DNA of 64,000 nt from Pullichristensenella sp963930055 (GTDB lineage Bacteria > Bacillota > Clostridia > Christensenellales > Aristaeellaceae). The position numbers and the translations under genes were made by a program. Below the pieces are notes generated by a model. It made no database searches. It was not told the origin of the DNA and saw nothing but the letters and a program-made list of their open reading frames with translations. Shown here in pieces: positions 22,725 through 30,879 of this stretch; the stretch's first letter is position 1, and each line of letters opens with the position of its first letter. The DNA lies in assembly GCA_963930055.1 (NCBI GenBank), contig CAWVKS010000002.1, forward strand, positions 1 to 64,000, in the 5' to 3' direction.

Positions 22725-23701
22725 CGCCCACTTTCTCCATTTTCCAGCTTTTCTCTCGCGTCCCGCAACACCCGGGCGATGTCCGCCACGATGGCCATGC
22801 CCTTGTCCTCCAAGGGCTTGGGCAGGAAGCCGTACCTGTCGTTGACGGCAATGTAACGGGCGCGCGGGAAGGCGAGCGTCAGGTTCCAGAATGGCTCCTG
22901 AATGAACATCGGCGTCAGCCGTCCTACGCCCAGTTCCAGAAAGAGTATCTTTTTCTCCCTGTGTTCCAGCACATAACGGGAGACTTTTTCATACTGTTCC
23001 TCATACTTCCGACCCTGAAGAAAGTTCCCGTATCCCCGCACCCAGGGGAACGCCTCCCCACCGCAGTGGGGGCAGCGGGGGATCATGGACACCGGGATGG
23101 CGGTGCCGTCGCCCATGGCGGCGATCATCTCCTCCACAGGCTTCACCGCGTCCCAGGTTTCGTCTGTGCAGCAGGCGGCGCACTGGAAGAAACGGTGGTC
23201 TCCCTGAATTTCCGCCACCGTTTCCTCCGGGTAAAGCTTGACAAGCTGCGTGTCCTGATTTGTGGTGAGGATGAAAAAGTCCTTGCCTTTCAGCAAAGCG
23301 TCCAGATCAAGATAGGGATCACGCACCGGCGCGGTCTGCGTCGTGTGCAGGAAGGTGGCCAGATAGCCCCAGAAGGCCGCCCGGTCATCCCACTGGCGGA
23401 ACATGCCGTCAAAGGCTCCCTGAAAGTGGTACTTCTCCGCGAATCTGCCAAAGTATTTGCGAAAGGAGGCATTGTCCGCATAGTAAAAATCCCCTCCCCC
23501 GGCGGCGGACAGGCCGGAGGCTCCGCCCACCACCACGCAGTCCGCCTCCGCCAGTTCGCGCGCAAGGCGGTCGATCTGTTCCGCGTAGGGCAGAGGCGCT
23601 CTTTCCGTTAGGGCATAGGGCGTGTCTCCCGCGGCGTAGACGCTGTGATAGCGGCTATAGTTTGCCTGCGTCTGCATGACCAGATCTTCGTAAAACGTCA
23701 T
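22721..23701 (-). CDS. Sirtuin-like NAD-dependent enzyme, class M type
   Basis: The protein has 326 residues and is the first and longest of the three tandem sirtuins. It has an N-terminal helical extension of about 40 residues, then ADCVVVGGASGLSAAGGGDF, FFILTTNQDTQLV, VAEIQGDHRFFQCAACC, PRCPHCGGEAFPWVRG and LFLELGVGRLTPMFI. The Asn and Gln pair is kept, again pointing to the class M type. The four zinc ligands are Cys. Its ATG at 23701 lies beside a divergent promoter region shared with the Rrf2 gene, so expression is probably set by that regulator. Confidence 0.82.
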   Translation of the reverse strand: MTFYEDLVMQTQANYSRYHSVYAAGDTPYALTERAPLPYAEQIDRLARELAEADCVVVGGASGLSAAGGGDFYYADNASFRKYFGRFAEKYHFQGAFDGMFRQWDDRAAFWGYLATFLHTTQTAPVRDPYLDLDALLKGKDFFILTTNQDTQLVKLYPEETVAEIQGDHRFFQCAACCTDETWDAVKPVEEMIAAMGDGTAIPVSMIPRCPHCGGEAFPWVRGYGNFLQGRKYEEQYEKVSRYVLEHREKKILFLELGVGRLTPMFIQEPFWNLTLAFPRARYIAVNDRYGFLPKPLEDKGMAIVADIARVLRDAREKLENGESGR

Positions 23702-23729
23702 GAACGTTCATTCCTTCCGTGTTGCAGTT

Positions 23730-23792
23730 ATTATATTTTTTACAGCATTAACATACCACCGACTTGCGCGAATGTCAATACGCTGCTATAAT
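23730..23792. promoter_or_regulatory. Divergent promoter region of the sirtuin operon and the Rrf2 gene
   Basis: On the plus strand TTGCGC (23764-23769) and TATAAT (23787-23792) are 17 bases apart, upstream of the Rrf2 gene. On the minus strand a TATAAT occupies 23735-23730 for the sirtuin operon, with no strong -35. The promoters lie close together, so one bound regulator could control both. Confidence 0.6.
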
Positions 23793-23818
23793 ATTTTTCA
23801 TAGAAAGAGGCGAGGCGA

Positions 23819-24253
23819 GTGAAATACCCGACAAAGCTGAGCGACGCGGCGCACATACTGGCGTTCATCGCCCTGCACCCGGAGTGCGACCTGACCAGCG
23901 GCAAACTGGCGGAGAGCGTGCAGACCAACCCGGCCTATGTGCGCCAGCTGATGTCAGCCATGCGCAAGGGCGGACTGCTGCTCAGCGTGAAGGGGCATCC
24001 CAAGCCTGCCCTGGCAAGGGAACCCGCCCGGATCAGTCTGCTGGACATCTACCGGGCGGTGGAGGGGGACAAGCCCCTGCTCCATCAGGACACCCACACC
24101 AATCCCGCCTGCGGCGTGGGGGTGAACATCCAGTTGGCGCTGCAGAGCTTTTACATGGACATCCAGCAAGCGGCGGAAAACCGCATGCGCCAGATCACCC
24201 TGCGGGATATACTGGACCAATACCATGCCAGAGTGAAAGAGAGCAGCAAATAA
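23819..24253 (+). CDS. Rrf2-family transcriptional regulator
   Basis: The protein has 144 residues with an N-terminal winged helix: KLSDAAHILAFIALH, then LTSGKLAESVQTNPAYVRQL. The family-typical ISLLDIYRAVEGDKPLL follows. Only two cysteines are present (PECD and PACGVG), so the three-Cys iron-sulfur site of IscR/NsrR is absent. It resembles the YwnA-like subgroup. GTG at 23819 is the start. Divergent orientation to the sirtuin operon suggests that it represses that operon and itself. The signal it senses cannot be told from sequence. Confidence 0.85.
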   Translation: MKYPTKLSDAAHILAFIALHPECDLTSGKLAESVQTNPAYVRQLMSAMRKGGLLLSVKGHPKPALAREPARISLLDIYRAVEGDKPLLHQDTHTNPACGVGVNIQLALQSFYMDIQQAAENRMRQITLRDILDQYHARVKESSK

Positions 24254-24257
24254 AAAT

Positions 24258-24296
24258 GGGCGTATCGTATCCTGACGGATATCTACGCCCTGTTTT
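24258..24296 (+). terminator. Terminator of the Rrf2 gene
   Basis: GGGCGTA at 24258-24264 pairs with TACGCCC at 24284-24290 and is followed by TGTTTTG. The stem starts 5 bases after the stop codon. Confidence 0.7.
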
Positions 24297-24328
24297 GTTC
24301 AAGCGGGGGGGGAAGGATGCCCGCCATT

Positions 24329-24892
24329 TCACGCCCCGCTGCCGTGTTCGTCATTTCCCAACGTCAGATAGGCGATGAAGTCCGCGGGCAGACCGGTCTC
24401 GGCGGACATGCGTTCGATCAGCGCTTCGTCCATGCCCGCGCGAATGATCTCCATCTGCTCCTCGGCGTTTTCCTCGCTGTCCGGGTCGAGGAAGAGCAAC
24501 AGCACCCGCCGCGCCGCGCCCGCCGCGCCGCCTGCGTCCGAGGAGATGCGCATGTCCGCTCGCAGACAGTTGGCCATGGCCACGTAGTAGAGGCGGCGCA
24601 CCGTGCCCTCGTCCACGGAAAATTCCTCGCAGAAGTGGGAAAAATCCGCGTCGGTGACGTCGCACAGGGCGGGAAGCGCCGCCGACATCACCCGCACGGT
24701 GAGGCTGTCCGTGGGCTGGAGCGCGGCGAACGAGCCCATCATCACCATTTGCAACACTTCACAACCTGTGCGGTCCTCGCAGCAGACCACGGGGCGGTCG
24801 TAGGCATCCCAGTACTCGTCCCCGGCAAGCGCCGCCCACGGCAAGGCAAGCAAAGCCGCCAACAAAAGCGCCAATCGCCTCAGTGCCTTCAT
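24329..24892 (-). CDS. Secreted protein sharing a domain with the acidic cell-wall protein
   Basis: The protein has 187 residues with a clear signal peptide (MKALRRLALLLAALLALPWA, cleavage near ALAG). The mature part holds a helical domain seen also at the N terminus of the 28603-30114 product. Shared positions include LCDVTDADFSHF against LCAVTTQDIAAY, VRRLYYVAMANCLRADMRIS against VRNAYYRALANVLRAEIMVN, and GLPADFIAYL against NLPTGFVEFI. No enzymatic motif is seen. Four cysteines in the first third could form disulfides. It overlaps the histidine kinase gene by 4 bases (ATGA), so it is part of that operon and may be sensed or controlled by it. Confidence 0.65.
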   Translation of the reverse strand: MKALRRLALLLAALLALPWAALAGDEYWDAYDRPVVCCEDRTGCEVLQMVMMGSFAALQPTDSLTVRVMSAALPALCDVTDADFSHFCEEFSVDEGTVRRLYYVAMANCLRADMRISSDAGGAAGAARRVLLLFLDPDSEENAEEQMEIIRAGMDEALIERMSAETGLPADFIAYLTLGNDEHGSGA

Positions 24893-26250
24893 GCCCGCTC
24901 CTTTCCCGCCTCCGCGTCAAAGCGGATGGCAAAGACGCTGCCCTTTCCCATTTCGCTCGCCACCGTCACCCGCGCCCCGCAGCGCCCCGCCAGCGCCCGC
25001 ACGATCGACAGCCCCAGCCCGGTGCCGCCCGACGCCATGCCGCGCGCTTCGTCCACGCGGTAGAACTGCTCGAAAATGTGGGGCAGATGTTCCGGGGCGA
25101 TGCCCACGCCGTCGTCCTCGACCTCGATGGCATCTTCGGACAGGCGCACCCACACATGGCCGTCCTCGCGCCCATAGCGCACGGCGTTGCCGGCGAGGTT
25201 GTAGAGCATCTCCCAGAAGTCTTTTTCCACGCCCATGCGCATCATGTCGCCTTCGACGGAAATGGCGATGCCCTTCTGCGCCGCCTGCGCCGAAAGCGAG
25301 GTGGCTATCTCCCGCGCTATATTGCCGACGTTCACATTTTGCGGTTCCTCCACAGGCTTGCCCCCGGCGCGGCTCAAGTGGAGGATATCTTCGATGACGT
25401 CCAGCATGCGCTGGCATTCGCCGCGGATCATGCGCACGCACAGTTCACGCTCCTCGGGTGAGTCGGCCATGCCCTCGTCGAGCATCTCGGCAAAGCCCAT
25501 CACTGAGGTCAGCGGGCTGCGCAATTCGTGCGAGGCGTTGGCAACGAAATCGTCGCGCAAGGTCAGCGTGCGCGAGACCTCATTCAAATCGTCCTTCAGC
25601 CGCCCGGCGAGATAGGAGATGTTGTCCAGCGCCGGCTGCAGTTCCGGGAACACGGCGCGGTCATGGCTGGCGCTGCCCTCCAACAGGCGGCGCACCTCGT
25701 CCATCTGCAACATCAGGTCTTTGCCAAAGCGCCCAAGCGTCCGGCGCTGCAGTATGTACAGCACCAGAAACAGGCACAGTAGCCCCGCGCCGTACATCGC
25801 CAGCATGCCGGCGATCTCCCACAGGGGATAGCTGAGGCGCAGGATGAGCGCCGGGGAGATGCGCATGGCGGCGTAGAGCGTCAGCATGGCCTGCGTGTCC
25901 GAAAAACGCAGGCTTTCGCCGATGCCACCCTGCAGCGCCGCCTGCACCTCGGGGCGGGAGGCGTGATTTTCCATGGCGAGGGCGTCCGCCTCGCTGTCGG
26001 CCAGCACCAGCCCCTGCTCCATGAGGAACGTCACCCGCAAGGGCGGCGAGACCGAGGCGATGCTCTCGGCCATGCTCTGCAGATCCTCTGTCGATTCCAT
26101 CGTCCAGGCTGAGGCCGCGTGGAGGATGGAGCGCAGCGCTTCGCGGCTGTCGTCGATCTTCAATTTGACCATCATCGCCACGGCCACGGTCGCCATCACC
26201 ATGGTGATGACGATGCCCGTCCAGTAGAGGTGGCGCAGGCGGCGCTTCAT
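24889..26250 (-). CDS. PhoR-like sensor histidine kinase
   Basis: The protein has 453 residues. An N-terminal helix (HLYWTGIVITMVMATVAVAM) and a second one near residue 170 enclose an extracytoplasmic sensor domain. The kinase core has the H-box FVANASHELRSPLTS, the N-box MLYNLAGNAVRYG, the G1 box VEDDGVGIAPEH and the G2 box GGTGLGLSIV. The ATG at 26250 overlaps the regulator stop (ATGA). The gene order regulator, kinase, secreted protein suggests a cell-envelope stress system. All catalytic residues are present. Confidence 0.9.
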   Translation of the reverse strand: MKRRLRHLYWTGIVITMVMATVAVAMMVKLKIDDSREALRSILHAASAWTMESTEDLQSMAESIASVSPPLRVTFLMEQGLVLADSEADALAMENHASRPEVQAALQGGIGESLRFSDTQAMLTLYAAMRISPALILRLSYPLWEIAGMLAMYGAGLLCLFLVLYILQRRTLGRFGKDLMLQMDEVRRLLEGSASHDRAVFPELQPALDNISYLAGRLKDDLNEVSRTLTLRDDFVANASHELRSPLTSVMGFAEMLDEGMADSPEERELCVRMIRGECQRMLDVIEDILHLSRAGGKPVEEPQNVNVGNIAREIATSLSAQAAQKGIAISVEGDMMRMGVEKDFWEMLYNLAGNAVRYGREDGHVWVRLSEDAIEVEDDGVGIAPEHLPHIFEQFYRVDEARGMASGGTGLGLSIVRALAGRCGARVTVASEMGKGSVFAIRFDAEAGKERA

Positions 26251-26939
26251 GCCTCTTCCCCCGCGATGAGGCGGTAGCCCGCGCCGCGCACCGTGCGGAT
26301 GAGGCGCGGCTCGGCGGCGGTATCGCCCAGTTTCAGGCGCAGCGTTTTCACATGCGCGTCCACGGTGCGCGAGGGGTCTTCCTCCGTGGCATAGCCCCAC
26401 ACCTCGCGCAAAAGTTCGCCGCGCGTTACCGTGGAACCGGCGCGTCGCGCCAGATAGAGCAGCAATTCATATTCGCGCGCCGTCAGTTCCACGCGCCGGC
26501 CGTCCAGAAACGTTTCCCGGCTCTTGGGAAGGATGGACAGCGGCCCCGCCTCCAGCCGCTCGCCCTCCGTGGGCAGGCGGCGCAGCGCCGTCTGGATGCG
26601 TGCCTGCAGTTCGCGCACGCCAAAGGGCTTGGTCACGTAATCCTCCGCGCCCAGTTCCAGCCCGCGCACCTTGTCGCGCTCCGCGCCGCGTGCCGAGATG
26701 ATGATGACGGGCACGTCCTTCGTGCGCGGCCGCTGCTTCCATTCGCGCAGGAGGGTAAAGCCGTCCTTTTCGCGCAGCATCAGATCGAGCAAAAGAAGCT
26801 CCGGCGCGTCCTTTTGCAGGGCGCGCTCCAGTTCCACGCCGTCCACCAGCCGCCGCGCCTCATGACCGGCCTTTTTCACCGTCAGTTCGATCAGCAGGCC
26901 GATCTGCGGGTCGTCCTCCACGATCCAGATCCTCGCCAT
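26247..26939 (-). CDS. OmpR/PhoB-family response regulator
   Basis: The protein has 230 residues. The receiver domain starts RIWIVEDDPQIG, with the phosphoacceptor in LLLLDLMLREKDGF and the conserved Lys in YVTKPFG. The C-terminal winged helix includes ELTAREYELLLYLARRAG and TVDAHVKTLRLKLGD and ends LIRTVRGAGYRLIAG. It lies 21 bases downstream of the CotH gene on the same strand and overlaps the kinase gene. The CotH-type gene and the two-component system may thus be co-transcribed. Confidence 0.93.
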   Translation of the reverse strand: MARIWIVEDDPQIGLLIELTVKKAGHEARRLVDGVELERALQKDAPELLLLDLMLREKDGFTLLREWKQRPRTKDVPVIIISARGAERDKVRGLELGAEDYVTKPFGVRELQARIQTALRRLPTEGERLEAGPLSILPKSRETFLDGRRVELTAREYELLLYLARRAGSTVTRGELLREVWGYATEEDPSRTVDAHVKTLRLKLGDTAAEPRLIRTVRGAGYRLIAGEEA

Positions 26940-26960
26940 TGCCCTTCCTCCCTGCGGCGG

Positions 26961-28529
26961 TCATGCGCCGCTTGCAAGTTCTTCGATATATGCGTCCATG
27001 CGCACAAACATGGTCTCCACAAAATCCTCAATGTCGCGGATGTTCATGGCGTTGCCCTCGCCCATGCCGCACTGTGGCCAGCGCAGGCTGTCGCGCATGC
27101 GCGCGCCCGCGATCTCCCCGTGCATCTCCCGCGCCCGGGCGTTGACCGCCTCTGCCGTGAGGCCGCCTGAGCGCAACTGTCGCCAGCGCGCCGCCACTGC
27201 CAAAGCCGCCGCGTCGCCGCCGCGCGCGAGGTATTCCTCGAAAGCGCCATCCATCACCAGTGAGCCGACCATGTAGCCGGTGAAGTTGTTTTCCTCATCC
27301 TCGCCGCGCCAGACGTCGCCAAAGGTGTGGTTGAGGTCCCAGGGGATCTTGTAGAGCGCGTAGCGCCCGCTCTCGTGGACGGCGTTGAGGAATTGATTCT
27401 TGAAGTGGTTGTCGTGCGCCTGCGTGAACATGGCCCAGAGGCCGTAGTCCACCACATTGTCTATATTCAACTCCGCGCCCGCCATTTCCTGCCCGTCCAG
27501 ATAGGCAATGTAGGCCGCAGCGGGCAGCCAGAGGTCATCCGCGCCGGCGGTGTCGCCGTTTTGCAGCTCAAAGGCACGGTAACGCCCCGTGGAAGTGCAG
27601 GAAAGCAGCTCCTCCGCCGTGGGACAGTCGTTGGCGACCACCTTGTAGAGCAGATCGGCGCGCTTGTCGCCGTCCAGCTGCTTTAAGTCCACGCGCTCCT
27701 GCAGGCCGTACAGCCCCCAGTAGGCGCCGTTGAGGAACACTTCGACGTGGACAAGGCGCGAGGCGGCGGCGCGGCTGCCGCTCGAATTGAAGGTATCCCA
27801 CAATTCGTAGCCCAGCCGTTCGCGTATCTTCGAGGTGTCGGCGTAGAGGGGGTTGAGGATCCAATCGTCATCGCTGCGCAAGCCGGCGATGTCCAGATGG
27901 TGCTTGTCGCCCTGCGCGTTCTGGATGTGCAGGCGGTAGCTCTTCTTGGGGAAGCGGCGGCTGGTGTTGCCGCGCTCGTTGACCTCCACATGCGCCTGTT
28001 CGCGCACGATGCGACCATCGCGGATGGAGTAGACCGCCAGATCGCCCTCCTCGCGCTCCTCGCCCGGCAATTCGCCGCTGTCTGCGGTGAGGCAAAGCAC
28101 GGTCTGCGGGGTAAAGAGGATGCGGGAGAAGCGGCAGGAATCCCCGCGCACGGCGTAGATGCCGTATTCCACGTTGCCGGAAAGCGCCTCCGCCTTGCCG
28201 CCTGCGGCGCTTGGGCAGAGATAATAGGTATAGCCCGCCTCGCGGTGCAGCTCCACCGCGCCGTCGAAGCCCTCTGTCTCCGCGCTTTGGGGGATGAGGT
28301 AGGCGTTGGCTTCCGCGTCGTAGGGAAGCGGCGCGCCCGCGAGCGTCAGCTCCACCTTGCCCGAGGGTTCGGGGAAGGTCTTCGCCTCTTCAGGCGAGAT
28401 CGCGCGCAGGCCGTCCAGCCCGTCGATCATTGCCCTTACCGTATCCGCTTCGAGAAAGGCGGGCGCGGCGAGGCAGAGCAGCGCCGAAAAGACCAGCAAA
28501 AAGATCAGCGCGGCGGACAGCCTGCGCAC
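26961..28529 (-). CDS. Secreted CotH-family atypical protein kinase
   Basis: CotH proteins are secreted or spore-coat protein kinases of an atypical fold. The signal peptide is RLSAALIFLLVFSALLCLA. Family marks are EVNERGNTSRRFPKKSYRLH, GLRSDDDWILNPLY, VHVEVFLNGAYWGLYGLQER with VDLK, and the metal-binding YKIPWDLNHTFGDVW. The length of about 520 residues fits the family. I prefer GTG at 28529, 7 bases after AAAGGAGG. The neighbouring acidic protein, whose tail has Thr and Tyr in runs of Asp, is a plausible substrate. Spore or surface location is likely but cannot be fixed from sequence. Confidence 0.85.
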   Translation of the reverse strand: MRRLSAALIFLLVFSALLCLAAPAFLEADTVRAMIDGLDGLRAISPEEAKTFPEPSGKVELTLAGAPLPYDAEANAYLIPQSAETEGFDGAVELHREAGYTYYLCPSAAGGKAEALSGNVEYGIYAVRGDSCRFSRILFTPQTVLCLTADSGELPGEEREEGDLAVYSIRDGRIVREQAHVEVNERGNTSRRFPKKSYRLHIQNAQGDKHHLDIAGLRSDDDWILNPLYADTSKIRERLGYELWDTFNSSGSRAAASRLVHVEVFLNGAYWGLYGLQERVDLKQLDGDKRADLLYKVVANDCPTAEELLSCTSTGRYRAFELQNGDTAGADDLWLPAAAYIAYLDGQEMAGAELNIDNVVDYGLWAMFTQAHDNHFKNQFLNAVHESGRYALYKIPWDLNHTFGDVWRGEDEENNFTGYMVGSLVMDGAFEEYLARGGDAAALAVAARWRQLRSGGLTAEAVNARAREMHGEIAGARMRDSLRWPQCGMGEGNAMNIRDIEDFVETMFVRMDAYIEELASGA

Positions 28530-28602
28530 GGGCGTTCCTCCTTTCAACGCCGGACGGGAAGCAGCTCCCCGTCCGGCGCAGGGGTCAGGCGACGGTCAAA
28601 CA

Positions 28603-30114
28603 TCAGTCATCGTCGTCCGTATCCTCATAGTCGTCGTCATCGTCGTCGGTGTCCTCATAGTCGTCATCGTCGTCCGTGTCGTCATAGGACGGCTGGGGCT
28701 TGGGCTCGGGCTTGGGTTCCGGCTGCGGCTCGGGCTGCGGTTCCGGCTGCGGTTCCGGCTGCGGTTCCGGTTGCGGCTCAGGCTGCGGCTGGGGCTGGGC
28801 CGCGGGACGGTCGTCATCATCGGTATCGTCGTAGTCGTCGTCCCAGTCGTCGTCATCGTCAGTGTCATCGTAGACTGGCTGCGACGGCTGGCTCGGCTGC
28901 GAGACGGGACGGTCGTCATCGTCGGTATCGTCGTAGGACGGCTGCGACGGCTGGCTCGGCTGGGAAGCCGGGCGGTCGTCATCATCATCGGTGTCGTCGT
29001 AATCGTCATCCCAGTCGTCGTCATCGTCGGTATCATCGTAGACCGGCTGCGACGGCTGGCTCGGCTGCGAGGCGGGACGGTCGTCGTCATCGGTGTCGTC
29101 GTAGTAGACATCGTCGTCGGTGTCATCGTAGTAACCGTCATCGTCGTCGGTATCGTCGTAGTCGTCGTCGGTGTCGTCGTAGAGGCTGTCATAGTAGTCG
29201 TCATCGTCGGTATCGTAGAAGTCTTCCACGTAGTCCCAGCGGGCGACGACATCATCGGCAAAGAGGCGATGGGCGTCGTCCCCGGCGTAACTGCCGGTGG
29301 CCGTCAGGCCGTTGGCGAGCTGGAACTCGCGCAGGGCCGCCTGCGTGCGCGGGCCAAAGATGCCGTCGGCCTTGCCGGTGAGGTAGCCGAGGGCGATGAG
29401 CCGCTCCTGCAGTTCGGCCACGCGGGTGGTGGAGGCGTCGTCGCGGCTGCCCTCGCCGAGGGAAGCGCCGGTATTGGCCGTGCCCCACGCCCATGTGTCG
29501 TCGGCGGCGTCGTCCCAGTCGCCGTCGTTCTCCCAATCGTCATCGTCCCAGTCGTCGTCCATGATGATGAACTCGACAAAGCCGGTGGGCAGGTTGTAGT
29601 CGGCGGCGATGGTGGCGGCATGCTCAGGCGTCATGCTGCGGCGGATGGTGTCGCGCGATGCCTCGTTGGCGGGATCGTCGTCGGTATTGAGGAACAGCGA
29701 GAGGATCACCTGCACGTTGCGGTAGCGCTCCTCGGAGGCGGGGTTGACCATGATCTCGGCGCGCAGCACGTTGGCAAGCGCCCGGTAGTAGGCGTTGCGC
29801 ACCTGCGCCACGGAGAGGCCATGCGAGGCGGCATAGGCGGCGATGTCCTGCGTGGTGACGGCGCACAGACCGTCCAGCGCCTGGGCGATGGTCTGCGCGC
29901 CGGCGGCGTCGGTGAAGATGACGGAATAGTTGCCCATCATCACTTCGTCGAGGTACTGTTCATTCGTCTTGAAGGTCACAGGGGCCTGCCCGCCGGAGAC
30001 ATTCTGCCCGGTCAACTGCTGGAAAGCGTCGAGGGCGCTGCCCTCGGCCGCGGCGGTGAGCGCGACGGCCAGCGTCAAAAGCAACGCCAGCGCGACGATA
30101 CAAAACTTCTTCAA
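28603..30114 (-). CDS. Secreted peptidoglycan-binding protein with an extremely acidic repeat tail
   Basis: The protein has about 503 residues. After a signal peptide (FCIVALALLLTLAVALTAAA) comes the helical domain shared with the 24329-24892 product. A PG_binding_1 domain follows near 240-290 (LQERLIALGYLTGKADGIFG and PRTQAALREFQ). The last 200 residues are low complexity: many runs of YDDTDDDD, linkers of SQPSQPSQP, and a PEPQPEPQ stretch. The tail is nearly free of positive charge. It could bind calcium or be phosphorylated by the adjacent CotH-type kinase on Thr or Tyr. The start is TTG at 30114, 9 bases after AGGAG. The repeats are also direct repeats in the DNA, so copy number may vary. 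Confidence 0.75.
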   Translation of the reverse strand: MKKFCIVALALLLTLAVALTAAAEGSALDAFQQLTGQNVSGGQAPVTFKTNEQYLDEVMMGNYSVIFTDAAGAQTIAQALDGLCAVTTQDIAAYAASHGLSVAQVRNAYYRALANVLRAEIMVNPASEERYRNVQVILSLFLNTDDDPANEASRDTIRRSMTPEHAATIAADYNLPTGFVEFIIMDDDWDDDDWENDGDWDDAADDTWAWGTANTGASLGEGSRDDASTTRVAELQERLIALGYLTGKADGIFGPRTQAALREFQLANGLTATGSYAGDDAHRLFADDVVARWDYVEDFYDTDDDDYYDSLYDDTDDDYDDTDDDDGYYDDTDDDVYYDDTDDDDRPASQPSQPSQPVYDDTDDDDDWDDDYDDTDDDDDRPASQPSQPSQPSYDDTDDDDRPVSQPSQPSQPVYDDTDDDDDWDDDYDDTDDDDRPAAQPQPQPEPQPEPQPEPQPEPQPEPQPEPKPEPKPQPSYDDTDDDDDYEDTDDDDDDYEDTDDDD

Positions 30115-30879
30115 ACTACCCAACTCCTCTGCAAAGCTTTTTTGGAAGGAACTTCCTTACGCGCCCATCATACAGGATACGCCCCCTTCCAGTACAGCTT
30201 TTCACGCCCCTTTTCACGCGCTTTTCACAGAGGGTTGCGGGAGGTTCTTTTCGGGTATGCGTATGGCTGCTTCAGCTGCTCTTTCGGAGAAATGTGCCAT
30301 ATCTCGAATACTTCATGTTGGCTCCTATCTGTTGCGCAAACAGCGTCCACTTCAAGGCAGTACTCAGAAGTTTCCCTCAAAGAAGCACTCTGCATATAAG
30401 ATGAAAAAGATCGGTAACATGGTTCTGCACATGGACTATTTAACGAAACTCCGTCCCCGGGTTCACTCTATTCTCTCGTATCACCATGCTTATGATAGGC
30501 CAAGTCTGGCCTGGATTCGCGAGGATTCAGGCCTGTTTATTTGCGTGCCTTTGGGATTACTTCACTTTATCCAATTCCAATACGCCGGACGGATCTCCAG
30601 TTGTCGCACAGAAAAAGATGATCCGCATCTGTTTTTTATCTTACGCGCGTCTGGGAACTCCGAATTCTTCAGATGCTTGGCGGCGGACCTAAAAAAATCT
30701 GGGCATGATATTTTGGGGAGGCTTTGACGTTCCAACAAGCTTTGCGTCCAGAAAATACGGCAATTATTTCAAAGCGGGAGACGGTTATTACTACCGCAGC
30801 GAGTGAGACAGACCTCTAAAACCATTGAAAAGATTGGAGCGGCGTCCGCGTGGACGCCGCTCTGTTGTCGTTTTGGGGA
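30115..30879. other. Gene-poor stretch with a possible gene remnant
   Basis: These 765 bases separate two secreted-protein genes. Codon use is unlike the neighbours and the AT content is visibly higher. At 30705-30806 a short plus-strand frame reads MIFWGGFDVPTSFASRKYG and ends YYYRSE. It looks like the C terminus of a longer protein, but the upstream frame is interrupted. I recognise no family. The terminator at 30837-30862 belongs to the giant minus-strand gene. Confidence 0.35.
30837..30862 (-). terminator. Terminator of the giant repeat-protein gene
   Basis: GAGCGGCGTCC and GGACGCCGCTC form a perfect 11-bp stem with a 4-base loop, 18 bases beyond the stop. The minus-strand tail CAATCTTTTC is moderately T-rich. 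Confidence 0.7.

Noticed and set aside
21365..23701. Short defence-type sirtuin system (ThsA or DSR-like)
   Set aside because: The genes are short, lack the fused domains of those systems and carry the Gln of class M sirtuins. The Rrf2 neighbour also fits metabolism or redox better.
28606..29230. CRISPR-like array
   Set aside because: The repeats are coding, without unique spacers, and lie inside one reading frame; no cas gene is present.
28357..30399. Valine-rich plus-strand frame of 680 codons
   Set aside because: The Val/Ile runs are the reverse complement of the GAC/GAT repeats of the acidic tail. There is no start signal.
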